Of a stretch of 64,000 nucleotides of DNA, positions 23,419 to 32,454 are shown one piece after another. The stretch's first letter is position 1, and each line of letters starts with the position of its first letter. A model generated the notes under the pieces. It worked only from the letters and a program-made list of their open reading frames with translations. It was not told the DNA's origin and ran no database searches. This stretch comes from an uncultured Lentisphaerota bacterium (lineage in GTDB: Bacteria > Verrucomicrobiota > Lentisphaeria > Oligosphaerales > CAITYL01), in assembly GCA_903921725.1 (NCBI GenBank), contig CAIXRA010000045.1, positions 26,345-90,344 of the forward strand, written 5' to 3'. The translations under genes and the position numbers were made by a program.

Positions 23419-25473
23419 ATGCCCGAACTCCCGCATCCAACCTCCGACCTTTTCCGGCTACAGCGGATTTTTCGGGACGTTTTCGACAATCCCGGACTGA
23501 CGCTGGCCCCCGGAACGTCCCAGACGGACATTGACGGCTGGGACTCGGTCGCGCAGGTCAAGCTCGTGTTCGCCGTCGAGGCCGAATTCGGCATCCGCTT
23601 TGCGATGGAGGAGGTCTCCACCCTGCGTAGCGCCGGGGAATTCATGAGGCGCATCGAAGGCATCCGGCAATCGGCGGACGGCGACTCCGGGGATGTGCCG
23701 GACGCGGCGCGCCTGCTTCTGGACCGGGCGCGGGGACGGGCGGATTCGGGATTTTTCGAGGAGGCGGCGCGGGAATTGCGGTATGCGCTGTCGCTGCGGC
23801 CGCCTTATGCCTTCTTCCCAGCCTGCGAGAAACTGCTGGAGCGCATCCTGGCCTCCGGTGGCTGGACGCCGCGGCGCGAACTGCGCATCGCGCTGCTCAG
23901 CGACGCGACAACATCACTGTTCATGCCGGTGCTGCGGGCGGCCTGCTTCCGGCGCGGCATCCGGGCGGAGATCTACGCCGGGCTGCACGGCGCGTGGCGG
24001 CAGGAGATTCTCGACCCCGAGTCGGGGCTGCACCGTTTCAAACCGGAAATCGCGGTGGCGTACGGGACGTTTTTTGCTGCGGCGGGCGCGGACGATTTGG
24101 ACGCCGTGCCGGACATGCTGCGTAAACGTTTCGGCTGCAGCGTCATCCTGTGCGGCGGAACCGGCGCGCTACCGGCCGGATGCAGCCGGCTGGACGCGGC
24201 GGACTCCGCCCGGCCGGACGCGGCGGAATGGCGGGAATTCCAGCAATACCCCGCCACGGAGGCGCTGCCGCGGTTCGCGGAGGCGGTTGCGGCGCGTTGC
24301 GCGGCGCACCTCGGCCTTGCGGCAAAGGTGCTCGCGGTGGATTTGGACAACACGCTTTGGGGCGGAATCGCCGGCGAAACAGAGGATGTGCGGGAACTGA
24401 GCATCGGCCCGGAATACGCCGCCCTCCAGCACCACCTCCGCGCCCTGCACGACCGCGGTGTGCTACTGGCGGCCTGCTCGAAGAACAATCCGGAGGACGC
24501 CGAGCGCCCGTTCCGCGAACACCCCGGAATGGTGCTGGCGCGCACGGATTTCGCCGCCTTCACCGCAAACTGGCGCGACAAGGCGGAGAATTTGGCGGCG
24601 ATTGCTGGCACGCTACATGTCGGTTTGGACGCCGTGGTGTTCCTGGACGACAATCCGGTAGAGCGCGACTGGGTGCGCCAGCAGCTCCCCGAGGTGGAGG
24701 TCGTAGAGTGCGGGGACGGGCCAAAGGCGATGCTGGCGGCGCTGCGGGACGGCTTTTATTTTGACAGCGCGGCGGTCACGCCGGAGGATTTGGTGCGGCA
24801 TCGCAGCTTTGAGGCGGACGCGGCGCGGCGCGGGCACGAGGCGGCCGGTGGTGGTCTGGACGAATTTCTGCGCGGCTTGGAGATGGTGCTGGAGGTGCGG
24901 CCGGTTGCGGCGGCAAGCCTGGAGCGTGTCGCCCAGCTCGTGAACAAGACGAACCAGTTCAACCTGACCTCCAGACGGCACACGGCGGCGCGATTGGCGG
25001 AGATGGCGGCCTCCGAAGAATGGTGGTGCCGCGAATTCCGTTTGCGGGACCGTTTCGGCGACCACGGAATCATCGGGGTGCTGCTGGCGGAGAAGACGGA
25101 AGAACGGAAAAACGGAAAAACGGAAGAAAGAGCAAAAACGGAAGAAACGGGCAAATGCGGAAACCGGCATCCGGAAACCGGGAATTCCTGCTGGCGCGTC
25201 GACAGCTGGCTGTTAAGCTGCCGCGTGCTGGGGCGGCGGCTGGAGGAGGCGATGTTCGCCGCGCTCGCGGACGAGGCTGGGGCCAACGGCGTGCGGGAAC
25301 TCGTCGGCGACTACCTTCCCACGCCGAAAAACGGGCTGGCGGCCGCGCTTTATCCCCGGCTCGGCTTCCGGGATGAAGGGGGCGGACATTTCCGCCTTGA
25401 CCTGACCGGGAAGCGGCCTCTGGAATGTCCGGCAATCCGGATTTTGAATTTTCCCGCACCGGAGATAGATTAA
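23419..25473 (+). CDS. ACP-FkbH fusion protein (HAD-IIIC, glyceryl-loading type)
   Basis: 684 residues. Residues about 5-85 are an ACP (DGWDSVAQVKLVFAVEAEFG, Ser43). Residues about 150-300 are a poorly conserved sugar- or lipid-like binding part. The HAD-IIIC domain begins at VLAVDLDNTLWGG (Asp308/Asp310), with AACSKNNPEDAERPF and VVFLDDNPVERDWVR. The C-terminal GNAT-like end holds NKTNQFNLTSRRH. FkbH enzymes load a glyceryl group from 1,3-bisphosphoglycerate onto an ACP. A Lys/Glu-rich insert (about residues 558-595), encoded by an 8-nt repeat, splits the GNAT-like part. Confidence 0.88.
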   Translation: MPELPHPTSDLFRLQRIFRDVFDNPGLTLAPGTSQTDIDGWDSVAQVKLVFAVEAEFGIRFAMEEVSTLRSAGEFMRRIEGIRQSADGDSGDVPDAARLLLDRARGRADSGFFEEAARELRYALSLRPPYAFFPACEKLLERILASGGWTPRRELRIALLSDATTSLFMPVLRAACFRRGIRAEIYAGLHGAWRQEILDPESGLHRFKPEIAVAYGTFFAAAGADDLDAVPDMLRKRFGCSVILCGGTGALPAGCSRLDAADSARPDAAEWREFQQYPATEALPRFAEAVAARCAAHLGLAAKVLAVDLDNTLWGGIAGETEDVRELSIGPEYAALQHHLRALHDRGVLLAACSKNNPEDAERPFREHPGMVLARTDFAAFTANWRDKAENLAAIAGTLHVGLDAVVFLDDNPVERDWVRQQLPEVEVVECGDGPKAMLAALRDGFYFDSAAVTPEDLVRHRSFEADAARRGHEAAGGGLDEFLRGLEMVLEVRPVAAASLERVAQLVNKTNQFNLTSRRHTAARLAEMAASEEWWCREFRLRDRFGDHGIIGVLLAEKTEERKNGKTEERAKTEETGKCGNRHPETGNSCWRVDSWLLSCRVLGRRLEEAMFAALADEAGANGVRELVGDYLPTPKNGLAAALYPRLGFRDEGGGHFRLDLTGKRPLECPAIRILNFPAPEID
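25096..25145 (+). repeat. 8-nt array (ACGGAARA) inside the fkbH gene
   Basis: Four perfect-phase octamers, ACGGAAGA ACGGAAAA ACGGAAAA ACGGAAGA, fill 25096-25127, with a fifth at 25138-25145. They encode the EKTEERKNGKTEERA insert. The same octamer in the opposite orientation occurs at 42558-42581 and 63958-63989. Confidence 0.92.
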
Positions 25474-25542
25474 CGCTTCATGCGGTTGCCTGCCCGTGGT
25501 GACCCAAATAGACTTTCCAACCGGCCATTATCCATTATCACG

Positions 25543-26688
25543 ATGACGAAAAAACAGGAACGGATATTTTTATCGCCGCCGCACATGGGCTGCCGGGAGC
25601 TTGAGCTTGTCCGGGAGGCGTTCGGCAGCAACTACATCGCGCCGGTAGGGCCGATGGTGGACGCGTTTGAGGCCGGGTTTGCGCAGCGATTCGGCTTCCG
25701 GCGCGCGGTGGCGGTGAGCAGCGGCACGGCCGCCATGCACTTGGCGCTGTGCGGACTCAGACTGGAGCGGGGGGACGAGGTCATCACTTCCGACCTGACC
25801 TTTGTCGGCAGCGCGAGTCCGATCATCATGGAGGGCGGCGTGCCGGTGTTCGTGGATTCCGACCGGGTGTCGTGGAACATGGATCCGGAACTGCTGGCGG
25901 AGGAGCTGGCGGCCTGCGCGAAGCGCGGGAAGCTGCCGAAAGCCGTGATCCCGACCGACATCTACGGGCAGTGCGCGGACATGGACCGGATCTTGGCGGC
26001 CTGCGAGCCGTACGGCATCCCGGTCATCACCGACGCGGCGGAATCGCTGGGGGCGACCTGCCGGGGACGGCCGGCGGGCTGCGGGGCGCGGGCGGCGGTT
26101 TTTTCGTTCAACGGAAACAAGATCATCACGACCGGCGGCGGAGGCATGCTGGCCTCGGACGACGAGGCGATGATGGAGCGGGTTCTACGGCTTGCGACAC
26201 AGGCGTCGGAGGCGGGGACGTTTTACGAGTACAAGGAGATCGGGTACAACTACCGGATGAGCAATATTTTGGCGGCCATCGGCATCGGGCAGATGGAGCT
26301 ACTGGAGGAGCGGATTCAGCGGCGGCGGGCGCTGTTCGATCTGTACCGGCGCCTGCTGGCCGGTGCGCCGGGGGTTTCATTCATGCCCGAGGCACCTTAT
26401 GGTACATGCACGCGCTGGCTGACGGTCATCCAGCTTGACCCGGAACAGTCCGGGACAACGCCGGAAGCCGTCCGGATTGCGCTGGAAAAGGAAGACGTTG
26501 AGGCTCGGCCCCTGCTGAGGCCGATGCATCTGCAGCCGGTGTTCAGCGGCTGCAGGATGCGCGGAGGCGGGGTGAGCGGGGAGCTGTTCCAGCGGGGGCT
26601 GGCACTACCTTCCGGAACGGCCATGTCGGACGGGGATGTGGAGCGCGTCGCGGCGATTGTCTGCGGATGCGCGGGGAAAGCGGACTAA
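25543..26688 (+). CDS. DegT-family PLP sugar aminotransferase (PglE-like, copy 2)
   Basis: 381 residues from ATG 25543. Schiff-base Lys193 in FSFNGNKIITTGGGG, with SSGTAAMHLAL, ITSDLTFVGSASP and IPTDIYGQCADM. It lies directly before the PglF-like dehydratase gene, so it is the best candidate for aminating that enzyme's 4-keto product. The paralogue at 16038 is clearly homologous but distinct enough to suggest two substrates or an old duplication. The 69-base gap before it contains a short CCATTAT doublet. Confidence 0.92.
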   Translation: MTKKQERIFLSPPHMGCRELELVREAFGSNYIAPVGPMVDAFEAGFAQRFGFRRAVAVSSGTAAMHLALCGLRLERGDEVITSDLTFVGSASPIIMEGGVPVFVDSDRVSWNMDPELLAEELAACAKRGKLPKAVIPTDIYGQCADMDRILAACEPYGIPVITDAAESLGATCRGRPAGCGARAAVFSFNGNKIITTGGGGMLASDDEAMMERVLRLATQASEAGTFYEYKEIGYNYRMSNILAAIGIGQMELLEERIQRRRALFDLYRRLLAGAPGVSFMPEAPYGTCTRWLTVIQLDPEQSGTTPEAVRIALEKEDVEARPLLRPMHLQPVFSGCRMRGGGVSGELFQRGLALPSGTAMSDGDVERVAAIVCGCAGKAD

Positions 26689-26715
26689 AATTGCAGCACG
26701 CAGGGGGACACGCAC

Positions 26716-28563
26716 ATGCAGGAATCTTTGGGCACCTTTTACCGGCGCGTGGCCGTTCTTTTCGTTTATGCGGCGTTGGCGGCGATGGGGTTCGTGCTGT
26801 CGTTCTGGCTGCGGTTCGACGAGAAGGCTTTCATCAACTCACTTGGCATGATTCATGCCTTGATCTTGCCTGTCGTCATCATCAAGCTGGCGTGTGTCTG
26901 GTGTTTCGGGCTGCACAAGGGGATGTGGCGCTACGCGGGCGTGAACGACCTGCTCCAGGTTTTCAAGGTCGCCACGTTCGGGACGCTGGGGATTCTGGCA
27001 TGGGTGGTTATCACCCGAACGACGGGGGTTCCCCGCAGCATCCACCTGCTGGACTGGAACCTCACCATCCTGCTGTTCGGCGGCATCCGTTTCGCCTCGC
27101 GCCTCGTGCGTGAGGCCGCGCGTAAAAGCATGTTTGCCCCCGATGAGAGCAGCACGCTGATTGTCGGCGCCGGCGACACGGGCGAGGCCGTGCTGCGCGC
27201 CCTGCAGCGGGACTCCCGGCGGCAGCACAACGTGGCGGGTTTCCTCGACGACGATTCATCCAAGAAAAACTCCACGCTGCACGGCCTGCCCATTCTCGGC
27301 ACGCTGGACGAAGCGCCCCGAATCATCACCGAACTCAACGTCGAAACCGTCATCATCGCCACTCCGGGCGCCAGCAAGCGCATCCTGCGGCGGCTGGTGG
27401 AGGAGTGCGCCAGCCATAAGAAGATCCGCTTCCAGATCGCCCCGGCGATCATGGACCTGATTTCCGGCAAGTTGAACCTCGACCGGATACGCAACGTCCG
27501 CGTGGAAGACCTTCTCGGACGCGATCCGGTGCACCTCGACCCCGGGCCGGTAAAGGACTGCATTTCGGGCAAGACCATCCTCATCACGGGTGCCGGCGGT
27601 TCAATCGGCTCCGAGCTGGCCCGCCAAATCGCGCCGGGCAAGCCCGCGCGGCTCATCCTTCTGGACATAGGGGAAACGCCGCTGTTCGAGATTGACCGCG
27701 AACTGAAGGAAGCTTATCCCGGCTTGAACGTCATTCCCGTGCTCTGCGACATCAAGAACGCCGCCATCCTCGATGAAGTCTTTGCCGAACACAAACCCCA
27801 GCTCGTCTACCATGCCGCCGCCTACAAGCATGTGCCGCTCATGGAAAGCCATCCGGAAAAGGCCGTCCTCAATAACATTTTCGGCACGCGGAACCTGGCG
27901 GAGGCGGCCATCCGGAATGGCACGGCAAAACTTCTCATGATTTCCACCGACAAGGCCGTCTCCCCCTCCAGCGTGATGGGGGCCAGCAAGCGCGGCGCGG
28001 AATTGCTCCTGCAGTCACTCGGCGGGCGCGGCACCGAATTCATCGCGGTCCGCTTCGGAAACGTGCTGGGGAGCAACGGCAGCGTCATCCCCATCTTCAA
28101 AAAACAGATTGAAAACGGCGGCCCCATCACCGTCACGCACCCCGACATCACCCGCTATTTCATGACCATCCCGGAAGCCGTCGAGCTGGTCTTGCAGGCC
28201 AGCGCCGTCGGCCAGGGCGGCGAACTGTTCATGCTGGAAATGGGCGAACCGGTAAAGATTGTCGATCTGGCCAAAAACATGATTGAGCTTTCCGGAATGG
28301 TGGTCGGCGAGGATATCGAAATCAAGTTCTCCGGCCTGCGCCCCGGCGAGAAGCTGTACGAGGAGCTGGCCTACCAGCACGAGGAGGTGACCCCCACCGC
28401 CGTGCCAAAACTGCTCCGCCACCGCGAAGCAACCACCGTTTCGCCCTCGCTCCCGGCGCAGCTTGAGGAACTGAGGGAGGCCGCGGAAAAACGGGATGAC
28501 GCGGCCATCCGGCGGTTGCTCTGGCAGACCATCGCCCTCAAGTCGTGCCCTAACGCAGAATGA
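26716..28563 (+). CDS. PglF/WbpM-like UDP-HexNAc 4,6-dehydratase (CapD family)
   Basis: 615 residues. Four N-terminal membrane helices (first at about 12-34) lead into a Rossmann domain (LIVGAGDTGEAVLRAL) and the SDR catalytic domain (ILITGAGGSIGSELARQI). STDK is at 410-413, and the catalytic region reads Met421-x-x-x-Lys425 instead of Tyr-x-x-x-Lys. The Met form is the mark of the WbpM/PglF/FlaA1 dehydratases. It makes UDP-2-acetamido-4-keto-2,4,6-trideoxyglucose at the membrane, the entry to bacillosamine-type sugars. Its stop overlaps the exosortase start (ATGA). Confidence 0.93.
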   Translation: MQESLGTFYRRVAVLFVYAALAAMGFVLSFWLRFDEKAFINSLGMIHALILPVVIIKLACVWCFGLHKGMWRYAGVNDLLQVFKVATFGTLGILAWVVITRTTGVPRSIHLLDWNLTILLFGGIRFASRLVREAARKSMFAPDESSTLIVGAGDTGEAVLRALQRDSRRQHNVAGFLDDDSSKKNSTLHGLPILGTLDEAPRIITELNVETVIIATPGASKRILRRLVEECASHKKIRFQIAPAIMDLISGKLNLDRIRNVRVEDLLGRDPVHLDPGPVKDCISGKTILITGAGGSIGSELARQIAPGKPARLILLDIGETPLFEIDRELKEAYPGLNVIPVLCDIKNAAILDEVFAEHKPQLVYHAAAYKHVPLMESHPEKAVLNNIFGTRNLAEAAIRNGTAKLLMISTDKAVSPSSVMGASKRGAELLLQSLGGRGTEFIAVRFGNVLGSNGSVIPIFKKQIENGGPITVTHPDITRYFMTIPEAVELVLQASAVGQGGELFMLEMGEPVKIVDLAKNMIELSGMVVGEDIEIKFSGLRPGEKLYEELAYQHEEVTPTAVPKLLRHREATTVSPSLPAQLEELREAAEKRDDAAIRRLLWQTIALKSCPNAE

Positions 28564-29525
28564 TTCCGTTCGAATCTCCTTCCGTCATGAACAGCGCTTC
28601 CGTCCAACCCAAGCTTCAGCCGTCCGGCACCGGCACGGACGCAGGGCAGCCCCTGCACGGACGGCTCCGCCTCGCGCTCCTGGCGGCGATGTTCCTGATG
28701 GTGCATTGGCCGGCGTTCACGATCAACGCCCAGGTTGCCAGCGAAAACCCCAACTGGGGGCATGTCTATTTGGTTCCGTTCATCAGCCTGTACTTGGTCT
28801 GGCAGCAGTGGGGCGAAATCCGGAAGACTCCGGCACGCACTTTCTGGTGGGGCGCGCCGCTTCTCGCCGGAGGCCTGTTCATGTACCTGCTCCTGCTGGA
28901 GCTGGGGCGGGCGACGCCGCTGGCCTATTTCACCATCTTCAATATGGGCGCCCTGATTCTCTTTCTTGGCGGACCGAAGCTGGCCCGCCGCCTCGCCATT
29001 CCCGTCGCCTACCTCATGTTCGCCGTGCCGACCGACCTGCTGCTCCAGCCGATCTCCAACCTTCTCCAAGGGGTCGCCGCCCGCGGTGCGGGAGTCCTGA
29101 TCAATGCAGTCGGGCTGTTCATGGATCTGCAGGCGGACCGGCTCGGAACCACCATCCAACTCTGCAAGTCCGGCGTCACGCTGGCCCCCCCCCTGAATAT
29201 CGCCGAAGCGTGCAGCGGGCTCCGCATGCTCATGGCCTTTGCCGCCCTCGGCACCGCCATGGCGTACATGATGCGGGAAAAACCCCGCTGGATCCGCGTC
29301 ACGCTCATGCTGTCCACCGTCCCCATCGCCGTCGCCGCCAACGTCCTGCGCATCGCCGGGATGGGACTCCTTTATCCCTGGTATCCTGGCGTGGCCAGCG
29401 GCGACCTGCACGGCCTGCTCGGCCTGTTCATGCTCGTTCCCGCCATCGGCCTGTTCCTTCTTTTGGAATGGCTGCTGGTACGCCTCTGGATTCCGGCCGA
29501 CAGCCGCCAGCGGAAGGAAGGGTGA
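28560..29525 (+). CDS. Exosortase
   Basis: 321 residues, about eight membrane helices. The exosortase/archaeosortase triad is complete: Cys218 in EACSGLR, Arg264 in NVLRIAG and His284 in GDLHGLLG. These transpeptidases cleave PEP-CTERM-type C-terminal sorting tails and are regularly linked to exopolysaccharide loci. No protein with a PEP-CTERM tail is encoded in this window, so substrates must lie elsewhere. A C9 run occurs at 29185-29193, just before the catalytic Cys codons. Confidence 0.93.
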   Translation: MIPFESPSVMNSASVQPKLQPSGTGTDAGQPLHGRLRLALLAAMFLMVHWPAFTINAQVASENPNWGHVYLVPFISLYLVWQQWGEIRKTPARTFWWGAPLLAGGLFMYLLLLELGRATPLAYFTIFNMGALILFLGGPKLARRLAIPVAYLMFAVPTDLLLQPISNLLQGVAARGAGVLINAVGLFMDLQADRLGTTIQLCKSGVTLAPPLNIAEACSGLRMLMAFAALGTAMAYMMREKPRWIRVTLMLSTVPIAVAANVLRIAGMGLLYPWYPGVASGDLHGLLGLFMLVPAIGLFLLLEWLLVRLWIPADSRQRKEG

Positions 29526-29532
29526 CCGCGCC

Positions 29533-30327
29533 ATGAACAGCAACCCGCTTATCCGCAAGATTTTCACGCCCGCCACGGCCGTGGCCGCCGGCCTGCTGCT
29601 GCTGGCCTTCCTTTATTCAGGAACACTCTTCCTGTTCGCCCCCAACGACCCCATCCGGGGCAAGAAAGGCTGGCTGGTCTCCACCGACCAGATTCCGCCC
29701 GCCCGCCCGCTGGCGGAGTTCCCCACGACCGTCGGCCCCTACGTCAAGGTCGCCGAGGAGCGGCTGGACAAGGACACCGAACGCACCCTCGGCACGACGA
29801 ACTATATCGTCTGGACCTACCGCGACACCCGCGGGAAGGACGGTGCAACGGTAACTGGCATGCGCTTCCAGTTCGCCTACTGGTCGGGGACCCGCCAGAT
29901 TCTCTCCACGGGCGTGCATTACCCCGAACTCTGCTATGTCGGCGGCGGCGCCAAGACGCTGGACGCCAGCACGGTCGACCTGTCCCTCCGGCCGAAGGGC
30001 GGCACGGCCGAAACGGTTCCCCTGCGCATCTTCCAGTTCGTCTCCGCCGGCGGCGGCCCGCCCGGAAATGTCGGCTATTTCTTCATCATGAACGGGCGGC
30101 GCATCGCCTCCGCCGACTACCTGCGCATCGCCACCTTCCTCGGGCCGACGCGCAATCTCTACTACTGCAAGGTCGAGTGCATGCCCTGCACCCTCCGCAA
30201 AAACCCGGACACCGGCAGGATGGAAGCCGCCAGCGGCGTCGCCGACCCGGAGGCCGCCAAAGAAATCATCCGCCAATTCCTCGAACTCGCGCTGCCCGAT
30301 GTGGAAAAAATGCTGCCTCAAAATTGA
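29533..30327 (+). CDS. EpsI-family exosortase-associated protein (DUF3485)
   Basis: 264 residues, 7 bases after exosortase. One N-terminal membrane helix (AVAAGLLLLAFLYSGTLFLF), then an exported domain with LVSTDQIPPARPLAEFPTTVGPY, VWTYRDTRG, HYPELCYVGGGAKTLD and a late CKVECMPC pair. EpsI-type proteins are fused to or follow exosortases in EPS loci; their biochemical role is not established. Adjacent position and order strongly support this call. Confidence 0.87.
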   Translation: MNSNPLIRKIFTPATAVAAGLLLLAFLYSGTLFLFAPNDPIRGKKGWLVSTDQIPPARPLAEFPTTVGPYVKVAEERLDKDTERTLGTTNYIVWTYRDTRGKDGATVTGMRFQFAYWSGTRQILSTGVHYPELCYVGGGAKTLDASTVDLSLRPKGGTAETVPLRIFQFVSAGGGPPGNVGYFFIMNGRRIASADYLRIATFLGPTRNLYYCKVECMPCTLRKNPDTGRMEAASGVADPEAAKEIIRQFLELALPDVEKMLPQN

Positions 30328-30344
30328 CCCGCGACACCCGATGG

Positions 30345-30372
30345 TTGCAGGGTGCCCGAATCATGCTATTGT
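30345..30372 (+). promoter_or_regulatory. Sigma-70 promoter for the FecR-domain gene
   Basis: TTGCAG (30345-30350), 16-base spacer, TATTGT (30367-30372). Untranslated leader of about 75 bases; AAGGA at 30441-30445 is 8 bases before ATG 30454. Same architecture as the tRNA and rpsL promoters in this window. Confidence 0.6.
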
Positions 30373-30453
30373 ATTTGCGGTGTAAGCTGCGTATCCCACA
30401 CTAGGAGTTGCCGCGCAAGGCGGGCCTCCAAAATAAAAACAAGGATTACTTTC

Positions 30454-31320
30454 ATGAAACGCATGATCATGGTCGGAATCGGTTGCCTGCTGGGCGGCAT
30501 GACGGCTTTTGGCGCGGCCGATGCGGCGTTTTCCCAAGCCAAGGCGGTCAAGGTCAGCGGCGAAGTCACGGTCAAGCCGGACGGCCAGGAAGCCTTCGTC
30601 GTCATGCAGGAGGGTTCCTCCTACAGCTTCGGCTCAACCATCAAGACGGGCCGGGCGTCCTTCGCGGATATGGAAATCGCCCCGCAGAACAGCTTCCGCG
30701 TTCAGCCGGCGTCGCACGTCGTCCTCCAAAAGGGGATCAAGTCCACGGTGGCGATGAGCCTTGTCTCGGGGACTGTGGTTTCCACGCTGGACAAATTCCC
30801 AAAAAACATGAAATATGAAGTCCAGACCCCGCTCGCTGTGTGCGGTGCCGTCGGCACCTCCTACTCAGTCACCTTCACGGTCGCGGCCGACGGCACGATC
30901 AAGCTGGAGGTCGTGGACAGCGAGGGGAACGTAAGCATTCTTGGCAAGCACGTCAAGCTTGAACGCGGGAGCAAGCTCAAGCCGGGACAGAGCCTCGCCA
31001 TCGAGCTGACCAAAACCCCCGCAGGCTGGTCGGCAAAGGTCATTTTCATCGGCAAGGTAGGCGACTCGCTTTGGCTGAACCTCTGGGGCATCCGCACCAA
31101 GCTGGTCATTGAAAAGAACGATGCCGCCACAGGAGTCGGCGCCGGAACGGCGAACGCAACCACCACGGCAAGCGTCGCGGTGACAATCCTTCTGCCGCCC
31201 TACATCGACCCCCTTCCGGGCGACCCGGACAAAACCGCGCCGCCGCCGCCGCCCGCGCCGCCGGCGATTCCGGTCATCCCGCACGATGAGGCCAGCCCCT
31301 CTTACATACCACCCGTTTAA
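30454..31320 (+). CDS. Secreted FecR-domain protein with proline-rich tail
   Basis: 288 residues. Sec signal peptide MKRMIMVGIGCLLGGMTAFGAADA. The core (VKVSGEVTVKPDGQEAFVVMQEG, TIKTGRASFADMEIAPQNSFRVQP, MSLVSGTVVSTL, YEVQTPLAVCGAVGTSYSVTF) is the FecR/LysM-associated beta domain that follows exopolysaccharide loci in many Gram-negatives. The C-terminus is Thr-rich and then Pro-rich (PPPPPPAPPAIPVIP), without a sorting signal. It is probably a periplasmic protein. It has its own promoter and terminator. Confidence 0.82.
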   Translation: MKRMIMVGIGCLLGGMTAFGAADAAFSQAKAVKVSGEVTVKPDGQEAFVVMQEGSSYSFGSTIKTGRASFADMEIAPQNSFRVQPASHVVLQKGIKSTVAMSLVSGTVVSTLDKFPKNMKYEVQTPLAVCGAVGTSYSVTFTVAADGTIKLEVVDSEGNVSILGKHVKLERGSKLKPGQSLAIELTKTPAGWSAKVIFIGKVGDSLWLNLWGIRTKLVIEKNDAATGVGAGTANATTTASVAVTILLPPYIDPLPGDPDKTAPPPPPAPPAIPVIPHDEASPSYIPPV

Positions 31321-31364
31321 GACAATAAAGACGTCACCGGAACGCGGATAGACGAAGTTCACAG

Positions 31365-31396
31365 ACGGGCATGCGCCTCACGGCACATGCCCGTTT
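31365..31396 (+). terminator. Rho-independent terminator after the FecR-domain gene
   Basis: Nine-bp stem ACGGGCATG (31365-31373) with CATGCCCGT (31386-31394) followed by TTT and a second T-rich stretch. It closes the exosortase segment before psd. Confidence 0.8.
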
Positions 31397-31419
31397 CCGT
31401 TTCACCCTAAATTTTGTCC

Positions 31420-32382
31420 ATGCCTTTCGCCGCAGACCAGCGGGCAGCCCGGGACTCCAGCATGAACCAGCAGCCGCACGACATCCACATCATTGACCGC
31501 CGGAGCGGCCTCCGGATCCGGGAAACCGTCCTCGGCGGTGCCATGATCCGCCTTGCCTACCGCTCGCCGCTCTCGCCGCTGGCCAGGCTCCTGCTTTTCC
31601 GCAACGGCTTCGTCACCCGGCTCCTCGGCTGGTATGCGGACTCCGCACTGTCACGGCGGCGCATTGAACCGGCGATCCGCCAGCTCGGCATCGAGATGTC
31701 GGACTTCATCGTCCCGCCCGGTGGCTACCGCAGTTTCAACGAATTCTTCATCCGTCCGCTCAGGCAGGGCGCGCGGCCGTTCGACCCGGCTCCCGGCGCG
31801 GCCGTCTCCCCAGCGGACTGCCGGCTGCTGGTCTACGAGAAACTCCGGCACGACACCTGCTTCCTCGTCAAGGGCGCGCCATTCACCGTCCAGGCCCTGC
31901 TCGGCACCGCGCCATCCGGCGAAAAATGGGCGGAGCGCTTCCACGGCGGCGTCCTCATGATCGCCCGCCTCTGCCCGGCGGATTACCACCGCTTCCACTT
32001 CCCCTGCGAGGGACGCGTGGCCGAGTCGTGGAAAATCAGCGGCCGCTACGAATCGGTCAATCCGCTGCCCTTGGCGTGCGGCGCGGAACCGTTTGCCCGC
32101 AACCGGCGGGAGGTGACGATCCTGGAGTCGCCGCAGTTCGGCGCGGTGGCGTACGTCGAGGTCGGCGCCTTCGGTGTCGGCCGCATCCGCCAGAGCTACG
32201 TCGGCCCCCAAGTGGCCAAGATGGAGGAGAAGGGCTGGTTCGAGTTCGGCGGCTCCACCGTCGTGCTCGTCTTCGAACCGGGGCGCCTGACGCCGTCCGA
32301 TGACCTCGCGGCCAATTCCAGAGGCGGCGATGAAACGCTGGTCCGCGCCGGCGAAACCATCGGCCGCGCACCCTCCGCCTGA
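31420..32382 (+). CDS. psd: Phosphatidylserine decarboxylase proenzyme
   Basis: 320 residues from ATG 31420. It makes phosphatidylethanolamine from phosphatidylserine. Recognisable are FNEFFIRPLRQGARPFD, VSPADCRLLVY, FLVKGAPFTVQALLG, LMIARLCPADYHRFHFPCEG, VEVGAFGVGRIRQSY, and near the end EFGGSTVVLVFEPG. There, self-cleavage before the Ser of GST would give the pyruvoyl cofactor on the small alpha chain. An alternative start is ATG 31462. It stands alone after a terminator and is probably not part of the polysaccharide pathway. Confidence 0.93.
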   Translation: MPFAADQRAARDSSMNQQPHDIHIIDRRSGLRIRETVLGGAMIRLAYRSPLSPLARLLLFRNGFVTRLLGWYADSALSRRRIEPAIRQLGIEMSDFIVPPGGYRSFNEFFIRPLRQGARPFDPAPGAAVSPADCRLLVYEKLRHDTCFLVKGAPFTVQALLGTAPSGEKWAERFHGGVLMIARLCPADYHRFHFPCEGRVAESWKISGRYESVNPLPLACGAEPFARNRREVTILESPQFGAVAYVEVGAFGVGRIRQSYVGPQVAKMEEKGWFEFGGSTVVLVFEPGRLTPSDDLAANSRGGDETLVRAGETIGRAPSA

Positions 32383-32454
32383 GGATGTCGACGGCCCATG
32401 CTCAACGGGATGCCCGCCTTGAACGTTGGGCATTCTTTTGCCCCGCATGCCGTC

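Noticed and set aside
20435..25473. Full polyketide or fatty-acid synthase cluster
   Set aside because: No KS-AT megasynthase, malonyltransferase or thioesterase domains; only a minimal ACP/KAS III/KR/FkbH set within glycan genes.
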